A DNA stretch of 64,000 bases from an uncultured Christensenella sp. (lineage in GTDB: Bacteria; Bacillota; Clostridia; Christensenellales; Borkfalkiaceae), in assembly GCA_910586035.1 (NCBI GenBank), contig CAJUHT010000004.1, positions 1 through 64,000 of the forward strand, in the 5' to 3' direction. Shown piece by piece: positions 41,198 through 49,067 of the stretch. The notes beneath the pieces are model-generated. The model did not search any database. It was given only the letters and a program-made list of their open reading frames with translations, and was not told the DNA's origin. The translations under genes and the position numbers were made by a program. Numbering within the stretch: position 1 is the first letter of the stretch; every line of letters begins with the position of its first letter.

Positions 41198-41566
41198 ATG
41201 AAACACAACCAATCGGGCGAGGACTATTTGGAGGCGATACTGCTTCTTTCCAACGAGCTGGAACACATACACCAGATAGACGTTGCGAGAAAGATGAACG
41301 TATCTCAGCCCGCAGTACAAAAGGCGCTTAAAATTTTAAAGGGCAACGCCTATATAGAAACGGACGGCTTGCACATTTTTTTAACCGAACAGGGAAAAAG
41401 ATACGCGCGAGAAATATATCACAGGCACTGCACAATACGCCGCTTTTTGGTTTTGCACGGCGTGGACGACGAAGTTGCCGACGGCGACGCGTGCGAAATG
41501 GAACACTGCGTTTCCCCCGCGACCTTTGCCGCAATGGAAAAATTTGTAAACGAAAACGGAAAATAA
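41198..41566 (+). CDS. MntR/DtxR-family metal-dependent regulator
   Basis: 122 residues, short (no SH3-like domain), like B. subtilis MntR. The N-terminal winged helix (SGEDYLEAI, then VARKMNVSQPAVQKALKILK) precedes a dimerisation helix region. Metal ligands align with MntR: Asp9, Glu12, His77, Glu100 or 99-equivalent, Glu102 and His103 (DACEMEH). It is expected to sense Mn2+ or Fe2+. The mRNA appears leaderless. No transporter gene is adjacent. Confidence 0.88.
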   Translation: MKHNQSGEDYLEAILLLSNELEHIHQIDVARKMNVSQPAVQKALKILKGNAYIETDGLHIFLTEQGKRYAREIYHRHCTIRRFLVLHGVDDEVADGDACEMEHCVSPATFAAMEKFVNENGK

Positions 41567-41571
41567 AACAC

Positions 41572-41598
41572 GGCGGGCGGTTATTACAACCGCCCGCC
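41572..41598. terminator. Bidirectional terminator between mntR-like gene and prfA
   Basis: GGCGGGCGGTT-ATTAC-AACCGCCCGCC, then TTACTTATT. Confidence 0.8.
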
Positions 41599-41616
41599 TT
41601 ACTTATTATAATAAAA

Positions 41617-42690
41617 TTATTCCTCTTCGCCCGCAAGCAATCTCTCGCGCTCGGCAACGGCGAGCGCCTCGGTCATTTCGTCCAAATCGCCAAGCATAAA
41701 ACTGTCTATCGAATACAGCGAAAGCCCTATTCTGTGGTCGGTTACGCGCCCCTGCGGAAAGTTGTAGGTGCGTATGCGCTCCGACCTATCCCCCCTGCCC
41801 ACAAGCGACTTGCGCTGGGCGTCCTGCTCGCTTCTGTTAAGATTGTTGTAATAGTCGTACAGGCGCGAACGCAAAACTTTGTAAGCCTTGTCCTTATTCT
41901 TTAACTGACTGCGCTCGTCCTGACAGGTTACCACTATGCCCGTGGGAAAGTGGGTAAGACGTATGGCGGTTTCCGTCTTGTTTACCTTTTGCCCGCCCGC
42001 GCCCGAAGAACGGTAAACGTCTACCCTCACATCCTCGTCGCGTATTTCCACGTCTACGTCCTCGGCTTCGGGAAGTACCGCCACGGTAGCCGTGGAGGTG
42101 TGCACCCTGCCCTGCGATTCCGTTTCGGGCACGCGCTGAACGCGGTGAACGCCGCTTTCGAATTTAAGCTGTTTATAGGCGTCTTTGCCCGTAACGTTTA
42201 AAACTACTTCCTTTAACCCGCCGAGCTCGGTTGTGTTTTCGTCCACAACCTCCACTTTAAGGCGGTGCTTTTCGCAGTAATAGCAGTACATACGGTAAAG
42301 CTGGGCGGCAAACAGAGCCGCCTCGTCCCCGCCCGCGCCGCCGCGTATTTCCATTATGCAGTTTCTGTCGTCGTTCTTGTCCTTGGGCAGAAGCAATATT
42401 TTAAGCTCCTCTTCTATGCCCTCCAACCGCCGTTTACAGTCGAAAATTTCCTCGTTTAAAAGCTCGCGCATTTCCGCGTCGCCCTCGCTCTTCAACGCTT
42501 CCTCCGCCTGCAAAATTTTACGCTCTTCGGCAACGTACTCCTCGTACTTTGCCGCCGTTTCGGCAAGTTCCGACTGCTCTTTGGCAATTTTGGTCCACTC
42601 CTCGCTGCCTGCGGGAACGGACGGGTCGGAAAGCTTTTCGGTAAGCGTTTTGTATCTTGTATAAATGTCGCGCAATTTGCAATTGTTCAT
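41617..42690 (-). CDS. prfA: Peptide chain release factor 1
   Basis: 357 residues from the ATG at 42690; the frame is open 14 codons more, but that would run through a hairpin. The GGQ loop (SSGAGGQKVNKT) catalyses peptide release. The stop-codon reading region is in the central domain (HRVQRVPETESQGRVHTSTATVAVLPE, between helix and PxT-type loop). The N-terminal domain is helical. It is preceded by the fused DUF1385-PrmC gene, whose product methylates this GGQ glutamine. Confidence 0.96.
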   Translation of the reverse strand: MNNCKLRDIYTRYKTLTEKLSDPSVPAGSEEWTKIAKEQSELAETAAKYEEYVAEERKILQAEEALKSEGDAEMRELLNEEIFDCKRRLEGIEEELKILLLPKDKNDDRNCIMEIRGGAGGDEAALFAAQLYRMYCYYCEKHRLKVEVVDENTTELGGLKEVVLNVTGKDAYKQLKFESGVHRVQRVPETESQGRVHTSTATVAVLPEAEDVDVEIRDEDVRVDVYRSSGAGGQKVNKTETAIRLTHFPTGIVVTCQDERSQLKNKDKAYKVLRSRLYDYYNNLNRSEQDAQRKSLVGRGDRSERIRTYNFPQGRVTDHRIGLSLYSIDSFMLGDLDEMTEALAVAERERLLAGEEE

Positions 42691-42703
42691 AATAATTTTA
42701 AGG

Positions 42704-42726
42704 AAAGAGCGGCAAAGCCGCTCTTT
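42704..42726 (-). terminator. Intercistronic hairpin between prmC fusion and prfA
   Basis: AAAGAGCGGC-TTT-GCCGCTCTTT on the minus strand followed by CCTTAAAATTATT. Partial terminator or processing site. Confidence 0.5.
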
Positions 42727-42744
42727 CAACACTCTGTTTATATT

Positions 42745-44574
42745 TTAAAAAGCAATTTTCAGGAAGCGGTCCACACCCGCGAAGTCCTTTACCACCATAG
42801 CGTACTCGCGCTTGTCGAAAAGTTTTAACACTTCCTCCGCCTGCCCTTCGCCCACTTCAAGCATAAGCAAGCCGCCGCGGGTGATGTAGCGGGTAACTTC
42901 CTTTGCAAGCCGCCTGTAAAATTCCAAGCCGTCCTCGCCGCCGTCCAAGGCTATGCGCGGCTCGAAGTCGCGCACCTCGCTCTGCAAGGATTGAATTTCA
43001 CCGCTCTTTATATAAGGAGGATTGCAAACTATGAGGTTGAACCTGCCGTGTACTCGCGTAAACAGGTCGCTCTGCACAAAATTTATATCCACCGAATTGT
43101 AGTTTGCGTTTTCCTTGGCGAGCATTATAGCCGCGTCCGACACGTCTGCGGCGGTTATTTGCACCTTTTTACCCCTTACGTGCTTAGCCACCGAAACGGC
43201 GATACAGCCGCTTCCCGTGCACATATCCAGCACCTTGTCGCCTTCCTCTACGGCGCTTACAACCTGCTGGGCAAGTATTTCCGTTTCGGGGCGGGGTATT
43301 AAAGCCCTTTCGTCCACCTTAATCGTGCAGTCGTAAAATTCAACGTCGCCGATTATATACCAGAGCGGTCTGCCCGTCAGCCGCTTTTCTATTATCTCGT
43401 TGATTTTGCGCGTTTCACCCGGCTTTATAACCCGCTGTGCGCCGAGGTCGCTGCGGTTTACGCCGAGCACGAGCGCGTATATCCATTCCGCGTCGCTCTC
43501 GTCTATGCCCTCCGCGGCAAAAGTCTTCTTTGTTTCGGCAAGCATTTCCGAAAGCAGTCCGCCCGTAACAAACGAGGTTTCTTTCAATTCAGGCTGTTCA
43601 TCCATCTCCATAGCGGCGTTAAAAGCGGCGATTGCCACCTCCACCATCTCCTTATCCGGCTCGCGCGTGGTAAACACTTTCTGTAAAAGGTATCCGGGCG
43701 ACTTGAAAATTTTTGAAATGGGACCGTGGAAATGCGCCAATAATTTTAACACTTCATACGAAATTCCCGCGATTACGGGCAACAGCACAAACTCTATGCC
43801 TATATTGGCAAGCGCCTGCAAAAAGCCGTTGGCAATGCCGTTTACCTTTAACGCCCAGCTTACCACGCCTATTACGGCAACGTTTATAAGCAAAACTATA
43901 AACAGAAACGAAGTGCCGCACCTGTCGTGTATGCGCGAACAGCCCATAACGTTTTCGGGCGTAAGCTCCAACCCCTTTTCGTAGCAGTTGATTGTCTTGT
44001 GTTCCGCACCGTGATAGCGGTACAGCCTGCGGATATCCTTTAAAATCATAATAAGCCCGAGGTAGGCAAGGAATATGACCAGCTTGAACACGCCGAGCAT
44101 AACGTATTCCCACACCGAGCCTTTAAGCGTTTTCCATATGTAGGTATCCAACGTTCTTATAAGAAAGCGGGGCAACCACATAAAGAAGAATACAGCCAAA
44201 GCAAACCCCAACACAACGCCTATAACGGTTATAACGTGCATAAGGTTTAATTTCAGCTTTTCGGCAAACCACTTCTCAACGCGCCCCGGCTCTTCGTCGT
44301 CGGAGCCGTAAACCTGCGCCGAACGCGTAAGCGCGCGGGTGCCGCGAAGCAACGAGCCGAACATATTTACTACCCCCCTTACGAAAGGTATTTTCGAAGC
44401 CCGCCGCCCCGACGCGGTGCGGTTTATACGCTTTTTTTCGATTTGTATTTCCCCGTCGGGGTCCCTTACGGCGGTGCAGTACGCGGTTTTGCCCATCATC
44501 ATTACACCCTCCATAACGGCTTGCCCGCCAACGGAAGAACAAATAGGTTTTTTCTTTTTCTCTTTCTTAGACAT
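42745..44574 (-). CDS. prmC: Fused DUF1385 membrane protein and PrmC methyltransferase
   Basis: 609 residues, about twice the PrmC length. Residues 1-~320 are a DUF1385 (YqhQ-like) protein: GGQAVMEGVMMMGKTAYCTAVR, RYHGAEHKTINCYEKG, MGCSRIHDRCGTSFLF and four or more membrane helices. Residues ~340-609 are the N5-glutamine methyltransferase for release factors: RPLWYIIGDVEFY, PRPETEILA, DMCTGSGCIAVSVA and the catalytic NPPY. There is no stop or shift at the junction. In relatives the two are separate neighbouring genes, so this is a gene fusion. Confidence 0.93.
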   Translation of the reverse strand: MSKKEKKKKPICSSVGGQAVMEGVMMMGKTAYCTAVRDPDGEIQIEKKRINRTASGRRASKIPFVRGVVNMFGSLLRGTRALTRSAQVYGSDDEEPGRVEKWFAEKLKLNLMHVITVIGVVLGFALAVFFFMWLPRFLIRTLDTYIWKTLKGSVWEYVMLGVFKLVIFLAYLGLIMILKDIRRLYRYHGAEHKTINCYEKGLELTPENVMGCSRIHDRCGTSFLFIVLLINVAVIGVVSWALKVNGIANGFLQALANIGIEFVLLPVIAGISYEVLKLLAHFHGPISKIFKSPGYLLQKVFTTREPDKEMVEVAIAAFNAAMEMDEQPELKETSFVTGGLLSEMLAETKKTFAAEGIDESDAEWIYALVLGVNRSDLGAQRVIKPGETRKINEIIEKRLTGRPLWYIIGDVEFYDCTIKVDERALIPRPETEILAQQVVSAVEEGDKVLDMCTGSGCIAVSVAKHVRGKKVQITAADVSDAAIMLAKENANYNSVDINFVQSDLFTRVHGRFNLIVCNPPYIKSGEIQSLQSEVRDFEPRIALDGGEDGLEFYRRLAKEVTRYITRGGLLMLEVGEGQAEEVLKLFDKREYAMVVKDFAGVDRFLKIAF

Positions 44575-44692
44575 AACTATCTTCTCTATACAGGTTTACG
44601 CAGACAAGCGCCCGCCCCGTTACTCCCCGCCGTTGCAAATTGCAAACATACGCGGCAAATTGCGCAAAGTCGGACGGAGAAATATAAAAAAG

Positions 44693-44716
44693 GGCTTCAA
44701 ACAAAAATTTGAAGCC
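44693..44716 (-). terminator. rpmE terminator
   Basis: Minus strand GGCTTCAAA-TTTTTG-TTTGAAGCC followed by CTTTTTTATATTT. Confidence 0.88.
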
Positions 44717-44726
44717 GTATTTTTTG

Positions 44727-44930
44727 TCAGATGTTGTATCTTTTCTTGAACTTATCAACACGGCCACCCGTATCTACAAGCTTTTGCTTGCCTGTAAAGA
44801 AGGGATGACACTTGTTGCAGATATCCACTTTAAGAGTATCCACCTTTTTGGTAGTACCCGTTTTAAAGGTAGCGCCGCACGCGCAAACAACCGTTACTTC
44901 GTGATAATCGGGATGTATATCGGGCTTCAT
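44727..44930 (-). CDS. rpmE: Ribosomal protein L31, zinc-binding type
   Basis: 67 residues. MKPDIHPDYHEVTVVCACG and ICNKCHPFFTGKQK supply the four cysteines (CxC...CxxC), so this is the zinc-containing C+ form. Promoter TTGACT-17-TATAAT at 44970-44998, with a GAGGTG site before the ATG. Confidence 0.97.
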   Translation of the reverse strand: MKPDIHPDYHEVTVVCACGATFKTGTTKKVDTLKVDICNKCHPFFTGKQKLVDTGGRVDKFKKRYNI

Positions 44931-44969
44931 ATCTTCACCTCGCTGTTAATTCTTGATAAATGCTAAATC

Positions 44970-44998
44970 ATTATAATTAAAATATAAGTATAAGTCAA
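44970..44998 (-). promoter_or_regulatory. rpmE promoter
   Basis: TTGACT (44998-44993), 17 nt, TATAAT (44975-44970). Confidence 0.8.
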
Positions 44999-45037
44999 TC
45001 GATTTTGACCTTTCTTACGAATTTCTTTTTCAAAAGG

Positions 45038-45066
45038 TTGATTTAACTTAATAAATGCCGTATAAT
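45038..45066 (+). promoter_or_regulatory. Promoter of the MDR-family gene
   Basis: TTGATT (45038-45043), 17 nt, TATAAT (45061-45066), eight nt before the ATG. Confidence 0.7.
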
Positions 45067-45074
45067 AACAGCGT

Positions 45075-46091
45075 ATGGATAATTGGGTTTTAATCGGTCC
45101 TAAAATGCTTGAAAAGCAAAGCCAGACGGAAACGGAGGTCGGCGCAACCCAGGTTAAGGTGCGCGTTACCCACGTTTTGATATCCGCTTTCGACGGTTTG
45201 GCTTACACGGGCGCAACAAAAGTAGCCTACCCCAAGACGGTAGGGCGCATAGCCGTGGGCATAGTTACCGCCACGGGCGAAAACTGCTACGGGGTCAACA
45301 AGGGCTCGCGCGTGTATCTCAACGCCGTGCGCCCCTGCGGAAAATGCTACGCCTGCAAGAGCGGCAACAAGGGCGAATGCACCTCCCCCCTCGTTGCGGG
45401 GCAGGACTTCGACGGCTTTTTGCGCGATTTTGCGGTGTGCGAATACAACGACGTTACCGTTTTGCCCGACAGCGTGGACGATATACTCGCGCTGTGCATA
45501 GAAAACGTTGCGTTGGCAGAAAATATATACGATAAACTCAACCTTTCCACGGGCAGCAGGGTGGCTATCGTAGGGGCGGGCTTCCTCGGCTCGATACTCG
45601 CCCAAATCGCGCTGTACCACAAGCTTGTGCCAATCGTTATAGACAACTACGCGCAAAATATAGAAAGGTTGCAACAGAGCGGCGTATTTTTCACCTTTGC
45701 CGCGGACGACGCGCTGGGCGCGAATATAGAAAACGCGACGAGCGGCAGTATGTGCGACGCCGCAATATACACCTCGTGCTGTAAGCTTACGCCCACGGTG
45801 CCCGCCAGCGTGCTTTCCCGCAAGAAGGATATGGTTCTCGGCGGGTTCTCCACGGTAAACTTTTCGTTCGATACCGCGCCGCTGTTCGAAAAAAATCTGC
45901 GCGTGTACGCCGTTTCCGACGGCTACGGATATACCGAAACGGCGATAAATATGCTGGTGCACGGCGCCGTAGATTTAAGCCACTTCAAAAAGGAAATATT
46001 AAAAGATTTCAACCCCGCCGCGTTGCTTACGGAAATTGCCGACAAAGCCACGCTTGACAGCAAGATGACGGTTTTAAAACTTATACTTTAA
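45075..46091 (+). CDS. Medium-chain dehydrogenase relative without catalytic zinc site
   Basis: 338 residues of the zinc alcohol dehydrogenase (MDR) fold. The structural zinc knuckle is intact (Cys88, 91, 94, 102 in PCGKCYACKSGNKGEC), and the nucleotide-binding motif IVGAGFLGSILAQIA is present. The catalytic zinc ligands are gone: the usual ICGTD reads ISAFD (36-40), and the GHE motif reads GRI (57-59). It may be a non-zinc reductase or a pseudo-enzyme. The promoter suggests leaderless mRNA. No partner gene reveals a substrate. Confidence 0.85.
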   Translation: MDNWVLIGPKMLEKQSQTETEVGATQVKVRVTHVLISAFDGLAYTGATKVAYPKTVGRIAVGIVTATGENCYGVNKGSRVYLNAVRPCGKCYACKSGNKGECTSPLVAGQDFDGFLRDFAVCEYNDVTVLPDSVDDILALCIENVALAENIYDKLNLSTGSRVAIVGAGFLGSILAQIALYHKLVPIVIDNYAQNIERLQQSGVFFTFAADDALGANIENATSGSMCDAAIYTSCCKLTPTVPASVLSRKKDMVLGGFSTVNFSFDTAPLFEKNLRVYAVSDGYGYTETAINMLVHGAVDLSHFKKEILKDFNPAALLTEIADKATLDSKMTVLKLIL

Positions 46092-46145
46092 CCCGCCCGT
46101 GCGGAATAAAGGCGCAACCGCGAAAGCGCTTTCCGCATTTACATA

Positions 46146-47522
46146 ATGCGCTTACTTAAATTTATATTTTCGCGGTTTTTTATATGCATTACCGTAATTG
46201 CGGCGCTTACTGCCGCAATTATTTTTTTATGCGTCTATATCCACTCGTTACTGCCCGCCGCCGCGGCGGTCGCGCTCGCGTACGCGATTTCGGTTGCGGC
46301 GGCTTTAAGTCTGCTTGCCGGCGACAGCCCCTCCGAATTCAAGTACGGCTGGCTTACGCTGATTGTCGCCCTGCCCGTAGCGGGCTCGGTACTATACTTC
46401 ATATCGTATATAAGCCGCGCGCACAGAAGCCGCCGCGACGTTCTGCCCCCGCCCGCCACCTGCGTTTCGTACGAGTACTTTGCCGACGGCGCAACCCTCT
46501 TAGACCGACTTACCGCCCTTATATCCGCGGCAAACAGGCAGGTGTATTTAGAGTTTTATATACTTTCAAAGGGACATATATGGGGGGCAATACTCCGCGA
46601 GCTTAAAAAGGCGCTTGCCCGCGGCGTTGAAGTTAAAATAATTTACGACGGCTTGGGCAGCGCCCTGCGCGCGCCCAAGCGCGACTTTAAGGAACTGAGG
46701 AAAGCGGGCGCGCAGATTAAAACCTTTAACAGGCTTCTGCCCCTGCCCGTTTCCCGCTTAAACTTCCGCGACCACAGAAAAATTGCCGCGATAGACCGCA
46801 AAGCCGTATTCATAGGCGGAGTGAATATTGCCGACGAGTACGCCAACCTCTCCTCCCCGCACGGATATTGGAAAGACGGCGGCGCGCTGTTTTTCGGCGG
46901 CTTGGCGGAGTACTATTCCGACGTGTTTTTGCAGGCGTTCGGCGAAAAACAGAGCGATTGCCCCCAATATATGCACCCGCTAACCGAAAAATTGGAGTTC
47001 CGCCCCGTAGTCGACGACCCCGTTACCAAGGGGAGCGTATGCGAAGATTTGCTGGCTTCTGCGATATATTCGGCTACCGAGCGCATATACGTGTTTACTC
47101 CCTACCTGTGTATGGGCGACAAGCTTAAAGACGCGCTGCTGTTCGCCGCAAGGCGGGGCGCGGAAGTAAAGATTATAATACCTCACATACCCGATAAAAA
47201 ACTTACCTTTGCCGTAACGCGCACGTACTGCGAGGAGCTTGCCGCGCAGGGCGTTAAAATATTCGAGTTTACCCCCGGCTTTATGCACTTTAAGGGCGTG
47301 ATATGCGACGACAAGGCTCTGCTTGGCAGTTACAACTTCGACTACCGCTCTATGCGGTTAAACTACGAATGCGGCGTATTGGGGGGCGCTCCCCTCGCCG
47401 AAGATATGGCGCGCGACTTTGAAAGCTGTCTTGCGCTGAGCGCCGAATACGAGCAAAAAAAGCGCAACGCGGCGATACGGTTTATTCAGTGCTTTTTGCG
47501 TCTCATTGCCCCCCTGGTTTAG
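46146..47522 (+). CDS. cls: Cardiolipin synthase (PLD family)
   Basis: 458 residues. Two N-terminal membrane helices are followed by a hydrophobic linker. Two HKD motifs of the phospholipase D superfamily are seen: FRDHRKIAAIDRKAVFIGGVN and FMHFKGVICDDKALLGSYNFD. It condenses two phosphatidylglycerols to cardiolipin at the membrane. CDP-diacylglycerol made by CdsA (28 kb) supplies the precursor. It starts 54 nt after the MDR gene. Confidence 0.93.
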   Translation: MRLLKFIFSRFFICITVIAALTAAIIFLCVYIHSLLPAAAAVALAYAISVAAALSLLAGDSPSEFKYGWLTLIVALPVAGSVLYFISYISRAHRSRRDVLPPPATCVSYEYFADGATLLDRLTALISAANRQVYLEFYILSKGHIWGAILRELKKALARGVEVKIIYDGLGSALRAPKRDFKELRKAGAQIKTFNRLLPLPVSRLNFRDHRKIAAIDRKAVFIGGVNIADEYANLSSPHGYWKDGGALFFGGLAEYYSDVFLQAFGEKQSDCPQYMHPLTEKLEFRPVVDDPVTKGSVCEDLLASAIYSATERIYVFTPYLCMGDKLKDALLFAARRGAEVKIIIPHIPDKKLTFAVTRTYCEELAAQGVKIFEFTPGFMHFKGVICDDKALLGSYNFDYRSMRLNYECGVLGGAPLAEDMARDFESCLALSAEYEQKKRNAAIRFIQCFLRLIAPLV

Positions 47523-47551
47523 TTGCGGCAAGGCGCGGTTTATGATATCAT
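47523..47551 (+). promoter_or_regulatory. Possible promoter of the HAD gene
   Basis: TTGCGG (47523-47528), 17 nt, TATCAT (47546-47551), seven nt before the ATG; readthrough from cls is an alternative. Confidence 0.4.
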
Positions 47552-47558
47552 TAAGGCG

Positions 47559-48362
47559 ATGATAAAACTTATTGCCAGCGATTTGGACGGAACGTTGCTT
47601 CCGCCGACAAAGATAATGCCCGAAGATACTTTTACTCTGATTGAACGGCTGTACGAAAGTGGCGCGGTGTTTGCGCCCGCAAGCGGAAGGCAACTGCCCA
47701 ACCTTAAAAAGCTGTTTGCCCCCGTCCTCGATAAAATTGCCATTATCGCGGAAAACGGCGGGCTGGTTTGGCGGAACGGTGAAATAATTTTCAGCGACCC
47801 CACCCCAGCCGAGGACGTTTTGCGCGCTTTGAAAGAAATTCGCAAAATCGACGGCTTATAACCTGTGCTGTCCTGCGCCGACTGCGCGTTTTACGAGGAC
47901 GGCTTTCCTAAATTTGTCGAGGTCTTAAAGCGTTCTTATTCTTCGGAAATGCGTGTGGGCAACCTTGAAAGCGTGCTGAAAGACAACACGGTATTAAAAA
48001 TTTCGGTATGGGACGCGCTTCCCGCCGCGGAACACGGCGGCAAAGTATTGCCCCCTTTAACCGCGGGGTTGCGTACGATAGTTTCGGGTTACGATTGGGT
48101 TGACGTAAGCGCGGCGCAAGCCGACAAGGGCAGGGCGTTTAACGCTCTTATGGAAAATTTGGGCGTGCGCAGGGAGCAGACGGTTGCGTTCGGCGACCAT
48201 ATGAACGACTACGAAATGCTTACGGCGAGCGGCAAAGCATACGTTACGGCTAACGCCTATCCGCCTTTAAAAGCGCTTGTAGGCGAAGAAATACCCTCCA
48301 ACGCGCAATTCGGCGTTATAGGCAAACTCAAAGAAATATTGACAAATTTACAGGGGAATTAA
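47559..48362 (+). pseudogene. Cof-type HAD phosphatase interrupted by one in-frame stop
   Basis: The ATG at 47559 begins MIKLIASDLDGTLLPP with the HAD nucleophile and acid in DLDGT (Asp8, Asp10). The frame reads through KIDGL and meets TAA at 47859-47861, then continues without a shift (PVLSCADCAFYEDGF...) to 48362. The distal half carries the remaining HAD motifs, including FGDHMNDYEML. A single C-to-T change from CAA would explain the stop. Full length would be ~267 residues, normal for Cof enzymes. The downstream part also has GTG/CTG codons that could restart. Confidence 0.82.
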
Positions 48363-48363
48363 A

Positions 48364-48867
48364 ATGAAACTCTTTATTGCTTCGGATATACACGGCTCGG
48401 CGGTATGGTGTGAAAAGATGGTCGAACGCTTTAAGCGTGAGGGCGCGGACAAGCTTGTGCTTTTGGGAGATATTCTCTATCACGGACCGAGAAACCCACT
48501 GCCCGACGGCTACGCGCCGCAAAAGGTGTTTAATATGTTGAACGCTCTGCGCGCTCAAATCATCGCCGTGCGCGGCAACTGCGACAGCGAAGTCGACCAG
48601 ATGGTGCTTGAATTTAACGTATCTTCCGACTACGCCGAAATTTACGACGGCGCAACCAAGATAACCCTTTCCCACGGGCACAGAGCCGTTCCGCCCCTCG
48701 GCAAAGGCGACGTATATATTACGGGGCACACCCACGTGCCGCTAAATTGCACCGAAGCGGAAGGTTATGTGCACCTCAATCCCGGCTCCGTTTCCCTACC
48801 AAAAGAAAACTCCGCCCACGGCTATATACTGTACGACAACGGCGTGTTTACGTTTAAGGAGTTGTAA
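48364..48867 (+). CDS. yfcE: YfcE/MJ0936-type metallophosphoesterase
   Basis: 167 residues. Calcineurin-like motifs in order: SDIHGS, LLGDILYHGPRN, RGNCDSEVD, LSHGH and ITGHTHVPL. These bind two metals and hydrolyse phosphodiesters; the natural substrate is not settled. CAGGGGA precedes the ATG. It starts one base after the HAD stop, so the two are one unit, a pairing of phosphatases often seen. Confidence 0.92.
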   Translation: MKLFIASDIHGSAVWCEKMVERFKREGADKLVLLGDILYHGPRNPLPDGYAPQKVFNMLNALRAQIIAVRGNCDSEVDQMVLEFNVSSDYAEIYDGATKITLSHGHRAVPPLGKGDVYITGHTHVPLNCTEAEGYVHLNPGSVSLPKENSAHGYILYDNGVFTFKEL

Positions 48868-48930
48868 TATTTAAAGGTATTGAAACCAGAGTGTTTAAAA
48901 GGACGGTATGTGGCATATAATAATAGTGCA

Positions 48931-48966
48931 AAGCGTGGTATTTTAAATAAAATACTTGACACGCTT
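48931..48966. promoter_or_regulatory. Nested inverted repeat over the -35 region of the Abi unit
   Basis: Outer arms AAGCGTG (48931-48937) / CACGCTT (48960-48966), inner arms GTATTTTA / TAAAATAC (48938-48955). The -35 TTGACA at 48956-48961 lies inside. Possible operator, or terminator of yfcE. Confidence 0.45.
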
Positions 48967-48984
48967 GTCCGTTTATGGTAATAT
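48956..48984 (+). promoter_or_regulatory. Promoter of the Abi-associated RNA
   Basis: TTGACA (48956-48961), 17 nt, TAATAT (48979-48984). Confidence 0.75.
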
Positions 48985-48990
48985 AGACGT

Positions 48991-49054
48991 ACGGGAAGAA
49001 CCTTAGACAGCTAAGGTCGGCGGGGAGTTCGTTTACGAACTTCCCAAATTTTTT
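48991..49054 (+). ncRNA. Small terminated RNA upstream of the Abi gene
   Basis: About 60 nt from the predicted start to the T tract. Contains CCTTAG-ACAG-CTAAGG (49001-49016) and a 10-bp terminator stem GGGGAGTTCG-TTTA-CGAACTTCCC (49022-49045) followed by AAATTTTTT. The 5' GGGAAG (48993-48998) can also pair with CTTCCC of the terminator, allowing an alternative fold. The Abi ORF begins 14 nt after the T tract, so most transcripts should stop before it. Small RNAs upstream of AbiF/AbiD-type genes are known and have been compared with type III antitoxins. Confidence 0.6.
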
Positions 49055-49067
49055 ATTTGGGGAAGCT

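Noticed and set aside
44276..44542. 88-codon minus frame inside the DUF1385 region
   Set aside because: Second frame of a clearly coding gene with no start signals.
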